NCBI RefSeq assembly: GCF_001678945.1
Contig: NZ_CP015124.1
Span: 310,001-374,000, forward strand
DNA from: Phaeobacter gallaeciensis
GTDB taxonomy: Bacteria; Pseudomonadota; Alphaproteobacteria; Rhodobacterales; Rhodobacteraceae
Direction of reading: 5' to 3'
DNA length: 64,000 nucleotides
Shown here: positions 1-9,009 of the stretch, piece by piece
How positions within the stretch are numbered: position 1 is the stretch's first letter
Layout: each line of letters opens with the position of its first letter
Position numbers and translations under genes: made by a program
The notes under the pieces: generated by a model
Database searches by the model: none
What the model saw: the letters and a program-made list of their open reading frames with translations, nothing else
What the model was told of the DNA's origin: nothing

Positions 1-269
1 GCGGGATAGAGAATCATCACGGCAGAAATCAGCGAGGCCAGCGCCGCAAAGACGCGGACATGGCCGACCCGCCGGATCATCTCCGGCGCCATCCGCGAGC
101 CGCCCAGAAAGCCAACAAAATAGGCGGACATGACAAAGGACATCTGCAACGTCGAGAACCCTTCAAGGTCGCCGCGCACCCCAAGAATGGTGCCCTGAAG
201 ACCGTTCCCGATCATCAGCATTCCCATCCCCAGAAGCAGCGCCCATGCGCTTGAGAGTACCTGCAGCAT
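1..269 (-). CDS. MFS transporter, N-terminal part only (cut by window edge)
   Basis: The minus strand reads from an ATG at 267-269 through 89 open codons to the window edge. The fragment is hydrophobic, with a first membrane segment rich in Leu, Gly and Met, a short charged loop (VRGDLEG), a second segment around SYVMSAYFVGF-like residues, and then a Gly-Ser-Arg followed by an arginine-rich cytoplasmic loop (MIRRVGHVR). This arrangement matches the first two to three helices and the A-motif loop of major facilitator superfamily transporters, probably the YcaD/sugar-phosphate-like group. The substrate cannot be told. The gene runs in the same direction as queA, 205 nt downstream of it. Confidence 0.75.
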   Translation of the reverse strand, partial: MLQVLSSAWALLLGMGMLMIGNGLQGTILGVRGDLEGFSTLQMSFVMSAYFVGFLGGSRMAPEMIRRVGHVRVFAALASLISAVMILYP

Positions 270-291
270 TGCCCGTATCCTTTTGCATCCG

Positions 292-324
292 CCGCCTGCC
301 CCCGGTTTTGGATCCGGCAGGCGG
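292..324 (-). terminator. Inverted repeat between queA and the MFS gene
   Basis: Nine-base arms (CCGCCTGCC and GGCAGGCGG) enclose a 15-base loop. It lies downstream of the queA stop and upstream of the MFS start on the minus strand. There is no clear U-tract, so it may be a weak terminator or a stabilising hairpin. Confidence 0.35.
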
Positions 325-474
325 TGTTTCATTTCGCATCTTCCGCCCTTATCTGCGGATGCGGTGTGTGGAAAGAACTATCGCAGATCGCAGAGACGAT
401 TTCATCCCGCCGTCACGTTTACAGCGGAATTCTCTGCATTTTCTGAAGGTCTGGTGCTGGCGATCTGGCGGGGC

Positions 475-1545
475 TCAGCTCTGCCGCGATCCCGCCCCAG
501 AGGGGATCAGAAGCGACGCATCGCCATAGGAGAAAAACCGGTAACCGCTGTCGACCGCGTGGGCATAGATCTGCCGCACGGTCTCCTGCCCCATCAGCGC
601 AGAAACCAGCATCATCAGGGTGGAGCGCGGCAGGTGGAAATTCGTCATCAGCGCATCGGCAACATGGAAGGTAAAGCCCGGGTAGATGAAAATATCAGTC
701 TCCCCTTCCCATGGCGCGATCGCGCCGCTGCGCGCGGCGCTTTCGATCAGACGCAGCGCTGTGGTGCCCACCGGGATGATGCGCCCGCCTGCAGCCTTAG
801 TCGCCGCGATCTCGGCGGCAGCTTCGGGGCTGACCCGCCCCCATTCGGCGTGCATCTTGTGTGTGGTCACATCCTCGACCTTGACTGGCAAGAAGGTGCC
901 TGCGCCCACGTGCAGGGTGACATAGCTGAACGTGATCCCGCGATCCTTAAGCGCCTGCAGCAGCGGTGCATCAAAATGCAGCGAGGCGGTCGGCGCCGCT
1001 ACGGCGCCGGTGTGGCGCGCCCAGACCGTCTGGTAATCGGTCTTGTCCTGCGCATCCGCCGGGCGTTTGGCAGCAATATAGGGTGGCAGCGGCATGGCGC
1101 CCGCCTCGGCCAGGGCCGCCTCGAATTCGTCGCCTTCCAGATTGAACCGCAGGGCGCCCTGCCCGTCGGCAACACCCTCCAGCACGGCGCTGAAACCATC
1201 GGCAAAACGGATCGTCTCGCCCGGTTTTACCTTTTTCAGAGGTTTCAGCAGGGCATTCCAGGTACCGTCTGCGCCCGGCTCCAGCAAGGTGACTTCGATG
1301 CGGGCGGAGGTATCGCCTTGCGCACTGCTGCGATGGCGCTGCCCCGACAGGCGCGCTGGAATGACCTTGGTGTCGTTCAATACCAGACGATCGCCGGGCT
1401 GGAACCACTCCGGCAGGTCTGAAACCCGCGCATCGGTAATCCGGTCTCCTTCGGCCACCAGAAGACGGGCCGCGCTGCGCGGAGAGGCAGGGCGGGTTGC
1501 AATCAGATCCTCGGGGAGATCAAAGTCAAAATCGCTCAGTTTCAT
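475..1545 (-). CDS. queA: tRNA preQ1(34) S-adenosylmethionine ribosyltransferase-isomerase QueA
   Basis: This 356-residue protein is of normal length for QueA, which transfers the ribosyl part of S-adenosylmethionine to 7-aminomethyl-7-deazaguanine in tRNA to form epoxyqueuosine. The start [16 protein letters not shown] is the family signature, followed by [13 protein letters not shown], the [15 protein letters not shown] block and the strongly conserved [10 protein letters not shown] and [10 protein letters not shown] motifs near the C-terminus. The ATG at 1543-1545 starts exactly at the family N-terminus. It lies 65 nt downstream of the large AsmA-like gene on the same strand and may be co-transcribed with it. 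The usual partner tgt is not in this window. Confidence 0.97.
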   Translation of the reverse strand: MKLSDFDFDLPEDLIATRPASPRSAARLLVAEGDRITDARVSDLPEWFQPGDRLVLNDTKVIPARLSGQRHRSSAQGDTSARIEVTLLEPGADGTWNALLKPLKKVKPGETIRFADGFSAVLEGVADGQGALRFNLEGDEFEAALAEAGAMPLPPYIAAKRPADAQDKTDYQTVWARHTGAVAAPTASLHFDAPLLQALKDRGITFSYVTLHVGAGTFLPVKVEDVTTHKMHAEWGRVSPEAAAEIAATKAAGGRIIPVGTTALRLIESAARSGAIAPWEGETDIFIYPGFTFHVADALMTNFHLPRSTLMMLVSALMGQETVRQIYAHAVDSGYRFFSYGDASLLIPSGAGSRQS

Positions 1546-1610
1546 GCGGCGGCATATAGGAGCTTTGTGATGCCTTGGCTATGGCAATCTGCGCCAGATT
1601 GCCTGTGTAC

Positions 1611-4600
1611 TCAGCGTTCGCCGGCCTGAGGAGCGGTCGGGGCGGCTGGCACCTCTTCGGGCGCCAATGGCCCGCTGGTGGGCGGCGGCGCGGCGGGGGT
1701 CTGCCCCGGCACCTCCGGCGCCCGGCCCCGGAACAGCTCCCGGAAGATACCCGGCGCCAGGCCGGACAAAGGATTGACTTGCACCTTGGGATCATCCGCC
1801 GTGCCCCGCAGCCGGTAGGAAAAGCCGATCAGCCCTTCGCCCTTGCGGGTCAGGACGCTGCCGATGGCGTTCAGCACATAGATCGGGGAAATCACCCCCC
1901 GCATATCCAGTGCCGTGGTCTCAAGATTGTAATTCCCGTCCATCGACAGACCGATCGACGGACCCACTGCACTGCTTTCGTGAACGATCAGATGGGTGGC
2001 GCCAAGGCGGAACTTTGCTTCGACTTCCGAAAACTGAATCCCCTGCCCGGCGAGTTCATTGACCAACCCCACGAGGCTGATCGCGTTGACCAGCGCTGCC
2101 ATGGAGGGCGCGTCCTTCACCCGCGTGTTGCGCACAGTCATGCGGCCATCGTATTCGCCCGGCGTGGCTGCAGGCACCAGCGTCATGTCAAAACTGCCGC
2201 CCTGACCGTGCCGCAGCACCCCGGCCGAGCGGAAGATTCCGCCGGCATCCTCGGACTTGATCCGCGTCGCCGTGCCGCCCTTGTCCGGGACCACAATACC
2301 GCTCAGCAGGGTCTGACCATTCAGCCGGGCGGTGAACTTGCCATTGAAGCCGCCCGCCGTGGAAAACCGCCCCTGAAAGCCATTGAGGGCGATACTGTCA
2401 GTTACCTGCAGCCGATCAAGGCTCAAGAGGATCGGTCCGGTGCCGCCCGATCCGGAGCCACTGCTGCCGCTGGAACTGGTAAAAGGCACCCGGCGCATAT
2501 CGATGACGCCGCCGCCGATACGGATTTCCGGTACCGCCGCCCCGCGCCCGACAAATGTCACCGGTCCGCGCAGCCAGCCATCCAGCGACACCGCGCTAAA
2601 GGCGGCTCGGTCCAGCCCGCCATCTTCCCGCGTGGTCACGGTGCCCTCGGCCTTCAACCCCGCTGCTTCGACCCGAAGCCGGTCCACCGAAGGCTGCGCC
2701 CGCAGCGTTACCACAAGATCCAGAAGACCCGTGTCCGCCTCCGCCTTGCGCCAGCTCAGCACCGGAATACGCAGACCGATCCCTTCGAGCGCCGAGCGCA
2801 GGTTCAACTCGGGTGGCACCCCAGGCGCAAGGCGCAGCACGAATTCGCCCTGACCGGTCCCAAAGACGGACCCCGTCGGCAAGCCGATATTGAACCTCTC
2901 CACCACCGTGTTCGAAAGCGTCACCTTACCGGTGACATAGCTGGTCGGATCGGAACCGGGGCCAACCGGCTGGCGCCATGTTGCCGTCAGCGGCACATCC
3001 GACAGGGTCGCAGCACCAGAGAGCTGCACGTGGCTTTGATCCCCCGACAGCTCCAGCCGCTCTGCGGCGACCGGATGTCCCGGCACCAGAACCCCGCTAC
3101 TGACGCCGGTCACGCTGCCGGTGTAGTGATAAAGGATCTCTTCTGGCGGCACGCCCGCGCGCAGGGGCAGCGACAAGGTTCCGCTGACCTGCACCTGCCC
3201 CTCTGCCAGCTTCACCGGCAGCCCTGCCTTGGACATGATATTGAGCGGCGGACGTTCGAGCAGCGACAGCCCCGCCGTTACCGCACCCGAGGCCTTGACC
3301 CGGACGATCCCCGGCGCGCCGCCTTTGATCGAAGTGTCGGGAATGATGAAAGACGTGCCCGTCACATCCACAGCGCCACCGTCATCGGCGGTCACCGTGC
3401 CCCGGCTGGCGATCACCACCAGACGCGTGCCGTGGATGCTGAAATGGCCATCAGCGCCCCGCACCGGCGGCAGATGTTTCTGAAAGCGCGCATCGACCCC
3501 GGAAAAGGTGGTATCCAGATGCAGAAACGGCTTTTCCAGCCCGGCGCCACGCAACGCCACATAGGCATCGCGGGCAGTACCTTGATAAAGGTTATCCCGC
3601 ACCCACTCGCGCGGTTTCGGCGGCGCCGCTGCTGGCCACAATTCCTTGATCCGATCCACCGACATCTGATCCACATGACCATTCAGCGCATAGGTCCATC
3701 CTGCTTCTTCGGCGGAGACCTTGCCGTCGAGCAGGATGTTGGAATCCCCGTCCTGGATCAAAACCTCGCCCAGGGTCAGGCTAAAGGGTTCCGGCTCCAA
3801 CCGAAAATCCACCCCAACGCCCGCCAGTTCCAGCGGCTGATCGTACAGGTCGCGCGGGTTGAGGCTGAGGTCGGAAAACTGCAACTGCCCGACCAGTTCT
3901 GTGAGCCGCCCGTTCTCGATCCCGCTCAGATGCGCGCGCCCCTCCATCGTACCTGAGACCCAGCCGCTTTCGACTTTCAGCTCATCGAACTGCAGGGCCT
4001 GCTGATCAGGGTAGTAGGTGAAATAGCTATGCGCGCTTTGGATCGGCACGGGGCGGGTTTCTTCCGACGGCTGGATCACGCCACGCCCGATTTGCAAGCC
4101 AGCGGAAAGGGTCAGCAGCTCGCCTTCGCTGCCCAGGCCACCGCGGAGCGAGCCGGAAATCGGTGCCCGCAGCGCCTGAAGCCAGCCAAGCGCCGGCGCC
4201 TGAACCGCGATATCCTCGCTCGCGATCTCTTCGATCAGGAACCCGAATTCGGCTGAGGCATCGCCGATGTCGGATTTGTAGTTGGCCTCAATGGTGCCAA
4301 CATACTGCCGCCCGCTCAGCACAGAAAAGCCGCCAGACAAGGCCAGCGATCTGTCCTCACGCGCCAGCCGCACGGTGCCGCCGTCCAGTGTCCAGACCCG
4401 GTTCAGTCGGCCGTCTTCATAGCGCAGCGTCAAACCTTCGGTCTCAACCTCGGACAGTGCGGCAAGGACCGGGCGTTCAAATTGGGTATCCCAGTGTTCG
4501 ATCAATTGCGGCAGGTCGGATGCTTCGCGGAACGGCGATCCCGCCTCGGAAAGGCTGAGTTCGAATTTCCCATCCGCGCCGCGCCGCAAAGAGGCAAAAA

Positions 4601-5126
4601 GCCCGCTGAGCCAGATCTTGCGGGGCTGAAACTTCCCACTCAGCAAGGGTCGCATCGCCAGCGACACCTGCGCATCCGCCAGCCGCGCTACCGGCGTTCC
4701 ATCCGCCTGCGCCAGAGACACATCGCGCAGCCCGAGCCGTGGGCGCCAGCCCTTGTTCACAACAAGGTGGATTTCCCCAAACTCGATCTGAAGACCACCA
4801 AGGCTTTGTTCCAGGCGCGTTTCGACCTTCTGGCGCAGCCATTGCGGCGCATCGATGCGGGTGCCGATCCCGAAATAAACCGCGCCAGCCCCAAGAAAGC
4901 ATAGGACGGCCACAACGCGCACCACGGTTTTCAGCCGCTGCCAGCGCCGCCGGTCTTTGGGGCGCGCCGCAAGCCCTTCCGCGGCCTCCGCATCAGCGGG
5001 ACCAGCGACCTGCTCGGCCCGCGCAGCCTCCTGCCCGGACACCGCCTGATCGGCAGCCTCGGGTGCCGCGACTTCCTCCGGCTGATCCGCTGACCTCGCG
5101 ATCTGTGCTTTTCCTTTGCTCGCCAT
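1611..5126 (-). CDS. AsmA/YhdP-like large envelope protein (DUF3971 / AsmA-like C-terminal)
   Basis: A 1171-residue protein with a cytoplasmic acidic, Ala-rich N-terminus, one transmembrane segment at about residues 65-90 (VVAVLCFLGAGAVYFGIG), then about 1000 residues of alternating beta-rich sequence typical of the AsmA-like family. The C-terminal part (LVNAISLVGLVNEL, followed by YNLETTALDMRGVISPIYVLNAIG) is the AsmA-like C-terminal domain seen in YhdP, TamB and AsmA proteins. Members are thought to form long inner-membrane-anchored grooves that carry phospholipids to the outer membrane. The tail is Pro/Ala-rich. It is divergently transcribed from bcp, with only 47 nt between the two starts. 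The family call is firm; the exact substrate is inferred. Confidence 0.9.
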   Translation of the reverse strand: MASKGKAQIARSADQPEEVAAPEAADQAVSGQEAARAEQVAGPADAEAAEGLAARPKDRRRWQRLKTVVRVVAVLCFLGAGAVYFGIGTRIDAPQWLRQKVETRLEQSLGGLQIEFGEIHLVVNKGWRPRLGLRDVSLAQADGTPVARLADAQVSLAMRPLLSGKFQPRKIWLSGLFASLRRGADGKFELSLSEAGSPFREASDLPQLIEHWDTQFERPVLAALSEVETEGLTLRYEDGRLNRVWTLDGGTVRLAREDRSLALSGGFSVLSGRQYVGTIEANYKSDIGDASAEFGFLIEEIASEDIAVQAPALGWLQALRAPISGSLRGGLGSEGELLTLSAGLQIGRGVIQPSEETRPVPIQSAHSYFTYYPDQQALQFDELKVESGWVSGTMEGRAHLSGIENGRLTELVGQLQFSDLSLNPRDLYDQPLELAGVGVDFRLEPEPFSLTLGEVLIQDGDSNILLDGKVSAEEAGWTYALNGHVDQMSVDRIKELWPAAAPPKPREWVRDNLYQGTARDAYVALRGAGLEKPFLHLDTTFSGVDARFQKHLPPVRGADGHFSIHGTRLVVIASRGTVTADDGGAVDVTGTSFIIPDTSIKGGAPGIVRVKASGAVTAGLSLLERPPLNIMSKAGLPVKLAEGQVQVSGTLSLPLRAGVPPEEILYHYTGSVTGVSSGVLVPGHPVAAERLELSGDQSHVQLSGAATLSDVPLTATWRQPVGPGSDPTSYVTGKVTLSNTVVERFNIGLPTGSVFGTGQGEFVLRLAPGVPPELNLRSALEGIGLRIPVLSWRKAEADTGLLDLVVTLRAQPSVDRLRVEAAGLKAEGTVTTREDGGLDRAAFSAVSLDGWLRGPVTFVGRGAAVPEIRIGGGVIDMRRVPFTSSSGSSGSGSGGTGPILLSLDRLQVTDSIALNGFQGRFSTAGGFNGKFTARLNGQTLLSGIVVPDKGGTATRIKSEDAGGIFRSAGVLRHGQGGSFDMTLVPAATPGEYDGRMTVRNTRVKDAPSMAALVNAISLVGLVNELAGQGIQFSEVEAKFRLGATHLIVHESSAVGPSIGLSMDGNYNLETTALDMRGVISPIYVLNAIGSVLTRKGEGLIGFSYRLRGTADDPKVQVNPLSGLAPGIFRELFRGRAPEVPGQTPAAPPPTSGPLAPEEVPAAPTAPQAGER

Positions 5127-5173
5127 AGCCTATTTATGGCACCCAATGATGCAAAACCAAGCGGAGACCCCAT

Positions 5174-5635
5174 ATGCTCGAACCATCCGATCTCGCCCCG
5201 ATGTTCACCCTGCCCCGTGACGGCGGCGGTGAAATCTCGCTTGCCGACCTCAAGGGAAGAGCCGTCGTCCTGTTTTTCTATCCGCGAGATGATACCCCGG
5301 GCTGCACCAAGGAATCCATTGGATTTTCAGGCGCTTTGCAGGCTTTTGCCGATGCCGGGGTCGAGGTTTATGGGATTTCCAAGGACACCGTCGCCAAACA
5401 CGACAAATTTGTTGCCAAACATGAGCTGACCACGCCGCTCCTCTCCGATGCCGAAGGCACCACCTGCGAGGATTACGGCGTGTGGAAGGAGAAGAACATG
5501 TACGGCAAAAAACACTGGGGCATCGAACGCTCCACCTTCCTGATCGACGCCGAGGGCCGCATCGCGCAGGTTTGGCGCAAGGTCAAGGTGGACGGACATG
5601 TTGAGGAGGTTCTGGAGGCCGCCAAAGCCCTGTAA
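5174..5635 (+). CDS. bcp: Thioredoxin-dependent peroxiredoxin (Bcp/PrxQ type)
   Basis: A 153-residue protein of normal Bcp length that reduces hydrogen peroxide and organic hydroperoxides using thioredoxin. The peroxidatic cysteine is Cys44 in the motif DDTPGCTKES. The resolving cysteine that E. coli Bcp has five residues later is absent (Gly here). The only other cysteine is near residue 97 in TTCEDYGVW, so this may be a one-cysteine type or use a different resolving position. The WGIERSTFLIDAEG block near the C-terminus is conserved. ATG 5174 has a GGAG element upstream. The gene is divergent from the AsmA-like gene. Confidence 0.95.
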   Translation: MLEPSDLAPMFTLPRDGGGEISLADLKGRAVVLFFYPRDDTPGCTKESIGFSGALQAFADAGVEVYGISKDTVAKHDKFVAKHELTTPLLSDAEGTTCEDYGVWKEKNMYGKKHWGIERSTFLIDAEGRIAQVWRKVKVDGHVEEVLEAAKAL

Positions 5636-5660
5636 CCCGAAACGGATTGCCGCCACACCA

Positions 5661-5689
5661 CCCGGCGCTGCGCAACGCGCAGCGCCGGG
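5661..5689 (+). terminator. Perfect 13-bp hairpin downstream of bcp
   Basis: CCCGGCGCTGCGC and its exact reverse complement are separated by AAC, 26 nt after the bcp stop. No U-tract follows. It could act as a terminator or as a 3-prime mRNA stabiliser. Confidence 0.5.
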
Positions 5690-5825
5690 CCCAACGGGAG
5701 GCGGTCACGTCACAAGTGATCGACGACGGGCGGGAGCGCCCCAGCCATCCCCCAGACAAATCCGTTGCCATGGCGCGCGCCACAGGGCAGGAACGCGGCG
5801 CAGCACGAAACCCGACGGAGGCGAG

Positions 5826-6680
5826 ATGACCGACACCCCCAGTTCTGAGGCCGAACTTTCCCTCGCCGAAATGGCGACAGAGGTTCTGACCACCGCCGAC
5901 GGCCGCCAAAAAACCGCCCTTTCCCGCCAGCACGCGGCCCGCTGGTTTGCCTATCGTCGCGGTGAGGCACCCGAGATCCCGGTCGGCACCGCCAGCCCGC
6001 CACTGCGCCCGGCCCGGCCCGAAAAGCCGGAACTTCTCGATCCCCGCGACGTGCCAAAACGCAAACCCGGCTCCGAGGCGGGCCGTATCGCGCTGCTCCA
6101 TGCGGTGGCCCATATCGAACTCAACGCGGTCGATCTGCATTGGGATATCATCGCGCGGTTTTCCCATGTGCCGATGCCCATTGGTTTCTTTGACGACTGG
6201 GTCAAGGCGGCGGATGAGGAATCCAAGCATTTCAACCTGATGTGCGATTGCCTTGAAGGCCTTGGCAGCCACTACGGCGCCCTTCCGGCCCATGCTGGCA
6301 TGTGGCGCGCTGCCGAAGACACCGCCGAGGACCTGATGGGCCGTCTTGCTGTGGTGCCGATGGTGCTGGAGGCCCGGGGTCTTGATGTCACCCCCGGCAT
6401 GATCAAGATTTTCCGCCAGGCAAAGCTGACCCAGGCAGTGGAGGCCTTGGAGGTGATCTACAAGGAAGAAGTTGGCCATGTCGCCTATGGCTCCAAATGG
6501 TTCCATTTCCTTTGCGGGCGCGAGAACCTCGATCCCAAGGATGTCTTTCACGATCTGGTCCGAACCTATTTCCACAGCACGCTGAAACCGCCCTTCAACG
6601 AGGAAAAACGCGCCGAGGCCGGACTGCCGCCGGATTTCTACTGGCCGCTGACCGACACCGGCGCACAGCCCGCAGGCTGA
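5826..6680 (+). CDS. DUF455 family ferritin-like protein
   Basis: A 284-residue protein of the DUF455 family, a ferritin-like helical bundle. Likely metal ligands lie in HAVAHIELNAVDLHWD, in DEESKHF, and in EVIYKEEVGHVAYG, giving the Glu/His pairs expected for a di-metal centre. The N-terminal 75 residues are charged and probably flexible. The start chosen is ATG 5826, preceded by GGAGG; the frame stays open further upstream but that sequence overlaps the bcp 3-prime end and has no conserved character. The biological role of DUF455 proteins is not established. It stands alone between bcp and the M23 gene. Confidence 0.88.
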   Translation: MTDTPSSEAELSLAEMATEVLTTADGRQKTALSRQHAARWFAYRRGEAPEIPVGTASPPLRPARPEKPELLDPRDVPKRKPGSEAGRIALLHAVAHIELNAVDLHWDIIARFSHVPMPIGFFDDWVKAADEESKHFNLMCDCLEGLGSHYGALPAHAGMWRAAEDTAEDLMGRLAVVPMVLEARGLDVTPGMIKIFRQAKLTQAVEALEVIYKEEVGHVAYGSKWFHFLCGRENLDPKDVFHDLVRTYFHSTLKPPFNEEKRAEAGLPPDFYWPLTDTGAQPAG

Positions 6681-6683
6681 CAA

Positions 6684-6722
6684 AGCGGCAGGGCGGCGCG
6701 TGACCGCCGGCGCCCTGCCGCT
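6684..6722 (+). terminator. Hairpin after the DUF455 gene
   Basis: AGCGGCAGGGC at 6684 pairs with GCCCTGCCGCT at 6712-6722, immediately after the DUF455 stop. No long T-run follows, so termination strength is uncertain. Confidence 0.5.
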
Positions 6723-6895
6723 ACCCGGCAAATTTCCGCCAATATCCTGCCTTGCAGGCACAAATTCCTTACTGATTGGTCAACAGACTTGCCCAATGAA
6801 GCCCGGCTGGCTATTCAAATGGGCCATGGCGCCTGGGCTCACAGGGATGTGAGTGGCCCTGCGCCATGCAATTGGGATGGGACAAGGATCAGCGC

Positions 6896-8230
6896 GTGCG
6901 CACACGTCTGACTATTAAAATTCACGCGTTTCTCGAACGGCGCTTCCCCGAACGGCGCGTTTTCCTCAAATCGGATGACGACACCAGATTCATTCGGCTC
7001 AGGCCGGAAACACAGCTTATTGCCGTTGCCGGTATCGTTCTGTTTGTCGCCTGGTCGATCATGGCAACAGCCATTGTGCTGATGGACGGGATCGGCGCCG
7101 GAAACTTCCGCGAGCAAGCCAAACGCGATCAGATGAACTACCGCGCCCGGCTCAACGCCCTATCACTGGAGCGGGACAACCGCGCCGAAGAGGCGCTGGC
7201 AGCGCAGCAGCGGTTCAACGCCGCTCTGGCGCAGATTTCCGACATGCAGTCCGAATTGCTCGCCTCCGAAACTCGGCGCCGGGAGCTTGAAACCGGCATC
7301 GAAGTCATTCAGGCCACGCTGCGCGACACCATGACCCAGCGGGACAAGGCGCGCGATGCTCTTGCCGAATTGCGCAAGGAAACCGAGGAAGACAGCCCAG
7401 TCCAGATGATGGCCGCTGTTGCCCCGGTGCAGATGGAGTTCCTCGCCGACGCGCTGGCAGAGACCGCCGCCGAGCGGGATCAGGTCATGGCAGACGCACA
7501 ATCGGCGCTCGAGCAGCGGGATTCGCTTGAGATGGAAATCAAGCTGATGGATGAGCGCAACAACCAGATCTTCCGGCAGTTGGAAGAGGCGGTTACCGTT
7601 TCCGTAGCGCCGCTGGACAAGATGTTCCGCAGCGCCGGTATGCCGCCGGATCGGATCCTGGAGCAGGTGCGCCGCGGCTATAATGGACAGGGGGGTGGTC
7701 CCCTCACCCCTTTAGCCCTGTCGACCCGCGGTGAAGAACCCACTGCGGAAGAGCGTCGGGCCAACAGCATTCTCAATGAGTTGGACCAGCTGAACCTTTA
7801 TCGCATGGCCGCGCAGCAGGCGCCTTTTGCGACACCGGTGAACCTTGGCCTCGTGCGGCAAAGCTCGGGCTTTGGCTATCGCCGCGACCCTAAAACTGGC
7901 GGCCGCCGGCTTCACAAAGGATCGGATTTCGCCGGCCGCACCGGCACAGATATCTACGCCACTGCTGATGGCGTTGTGACCCATGCGGGCTGGCAATCCG
8001 GCTATGGCAGGCTGGTCACGATCCGCCATGCCTTTGGTATTGAGACGAAATATGCCCATAACTCAAAACTCCGCGTGAAGGTCGGTCAAAGGGTCTCGCG
8101 CGGGGATCACATTGCTGATATGGGTAACACCGGACGGTCCACCGGGACCCACCTTCATTACGAGGTTCGGGTCAACGGAAAACCCGTAAACCCTATGATC
8201 TACATCAAGGCTGCGAGAAATGTTTTCTAA
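6896..8230 (+). CDS. M23 family metallopeptidase (LytM-type, membrane-anchored)
   Basis: A 444-residue peptidoglycan endopeptidase of the LytM/M23 family. One transmembrane segment (about residues 38-60, LIAVAGIVLFVAWSIM) follows a basic N-terminus, then a long coiled coil (about 75-220), then the M23 domain at about 310-440. Zinc ligands are visible in LHKGSDF (His and Asp) and in THLHYEV (second His pair). The start is read as GTG 6896 because AAGGA sits 8 nt before it; ATG 6866 in the same frame is the alternative and adds ten residues. The 3-prime end overlaps the bactofilin start by 11 nt, so the two are translationally coupled. Together they probably control local cell-wall growth. Confidence 0.92.
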   Translation: MRTRLTIKIHAFLERRFPERRVFLKSDDDTRFIRLRPETQLIAVAGIVLFVAWSIMATAIVLMDGIGAGNFREQAKRDQMNYRARLNALSLERDNRAEEALAAQQRFNAALAQISDMQSELLASETRRRELETGIEVIQATLRDTMTQRDKARDALAELRKETEEDSPVQMMAAVAPVQMEFLADALAETAAERDQVMADAQSALEQRDSLEMEIKLMDERNNQIFRQLEEAVTVSVAPLDKMFRSAGMPPDRILEQVRRGYNGQGGGPLTPLALSTRGEEPTAEERRANSILNELDQLNLYRMAAQQAPFATPVNLGLVRQSSGFGYRRDPKTGGRRLHKGSDFAGRTGTDIYATADGVVTHAGWQSGYGRLVTIRHAFGIETKYAHNSKLRVKVGQRVSRGDHIADMGNTGRSTGTHLHYEVRVNGKPVNPMIYIKAARNVF

Positions 8231-8756
8231 GAGCAAAATCAATGAGCCCGGGCCGAAGCAGGCCGAAGCAACTCCGGCGGCTGCAACGCCGAGCGCCCCG
8301 CCCTCTGCGCCCGCGAGCGATTACAAGGCCACGCCGCCCAAGGCAAAACCGCCGGCATCCGTGCTCAGCTCCGATCTGCATATCACCGGGAACCTGAAAA
8401 CCACCGGCGACATCCAGGTTGAAGGCACCGTCGAAGGCGACATTCGCGCCCACCTGCTGACCATCGGCGAAACCGCGACGATCAAGGGTGAAGTCACGGC
8501 TGATGACGTGGTGATCAATGGCCGTATCGTGGGTCGCGTGCGCGGCCTGAAGGTCCGCCTGACCTCCACCGCCCGTGTCGAAGGCGATATCATCCACAAG
8601 ACCATCGCCATCGAGAGCGGCGCCCATTTCGAAGGCTCCGTGCAGCGTCAGGACGATCCGCTGAATCCCGGCGGCAAGAAAGCCGCTCCGGCTGCCGCCG
8701 CTCCGGCGCGCCCTGCTGCCGCACCGGCAGGCTCGGCCCCCAGCTCCGACAGCTAA
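8220..8756 (+). CDS. Bactofilin family cytoskeletal protein
   Basis: A 178-residue bactofilin (DUF583). The central part, about residues 45-140, is the right-handed beta-helix that polymerises without nucleotide (LHITGNLKTTGDIQVEGTVEG, repeated Gly/Val/Ile turns up to SGAHFEGSVQ). The ends are disordered: an Ala/Pro-rich N-terminus and a C-terminal Ala/Pro/Ser tail. It overlaps the upstream M23 endopeptidase gene by 11 nt. Bactofilin-M23 gene pairs are known in many bacteria, where the filament localises the hydrolase to shape the cell. A terminator-like hairpin follows at 8801-8826. Confidence 0.95.
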   Translation: MFSKSKINEPGPKQAEATPAAATPSAPPSAPASDYKATPPKAKPPASVLSSDLHITGNLKTTGDIQVEGTVEGDIRAHLLTIGETATIKGEVTADDVVINGRIVGRVRGLKVRLTSTARVEGDIIHKTIAIESGAHFEGSVQRQDDPLNPGGKKAAPAAAAPARPAAAPAGSAPSSDS

Positions 8757-8800
8757 AAGTCACAGGGACCTCTCGGTCGCTGAACTGAATAGAAGACCGT

Positions 8801-8826
8801 AAACGCCGCAGAGCCCTGCGGCGTTT
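8801..8826 (+). terminator. Terminator after the M23-bactofilin pair
   Basis: AAACGCCGCAG and CTGCGGCGTTT form a perfect 11-bp stem with a four-base loop, 44 nt after the bactofilin stop. The short T-run is within the arm. Confidence 0.7.
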
Positions 8827-9009
8827 CGCATTTCAGGGCAAGGTTCAGGTTGTACTCCTTCCCCTTCCTTCCTAGCTCGCCAAAACGTAACCCACTGGGA
8901 TACTGCTCCTTTACCTTCCACCATTCTACCGCCATGGTTGATCCTATTATCCGTTCCGAGGCCGCACCTTTCAAACGCAGCCTGGGGCGGACCTGGTTCA
9001 TAGGGAATT

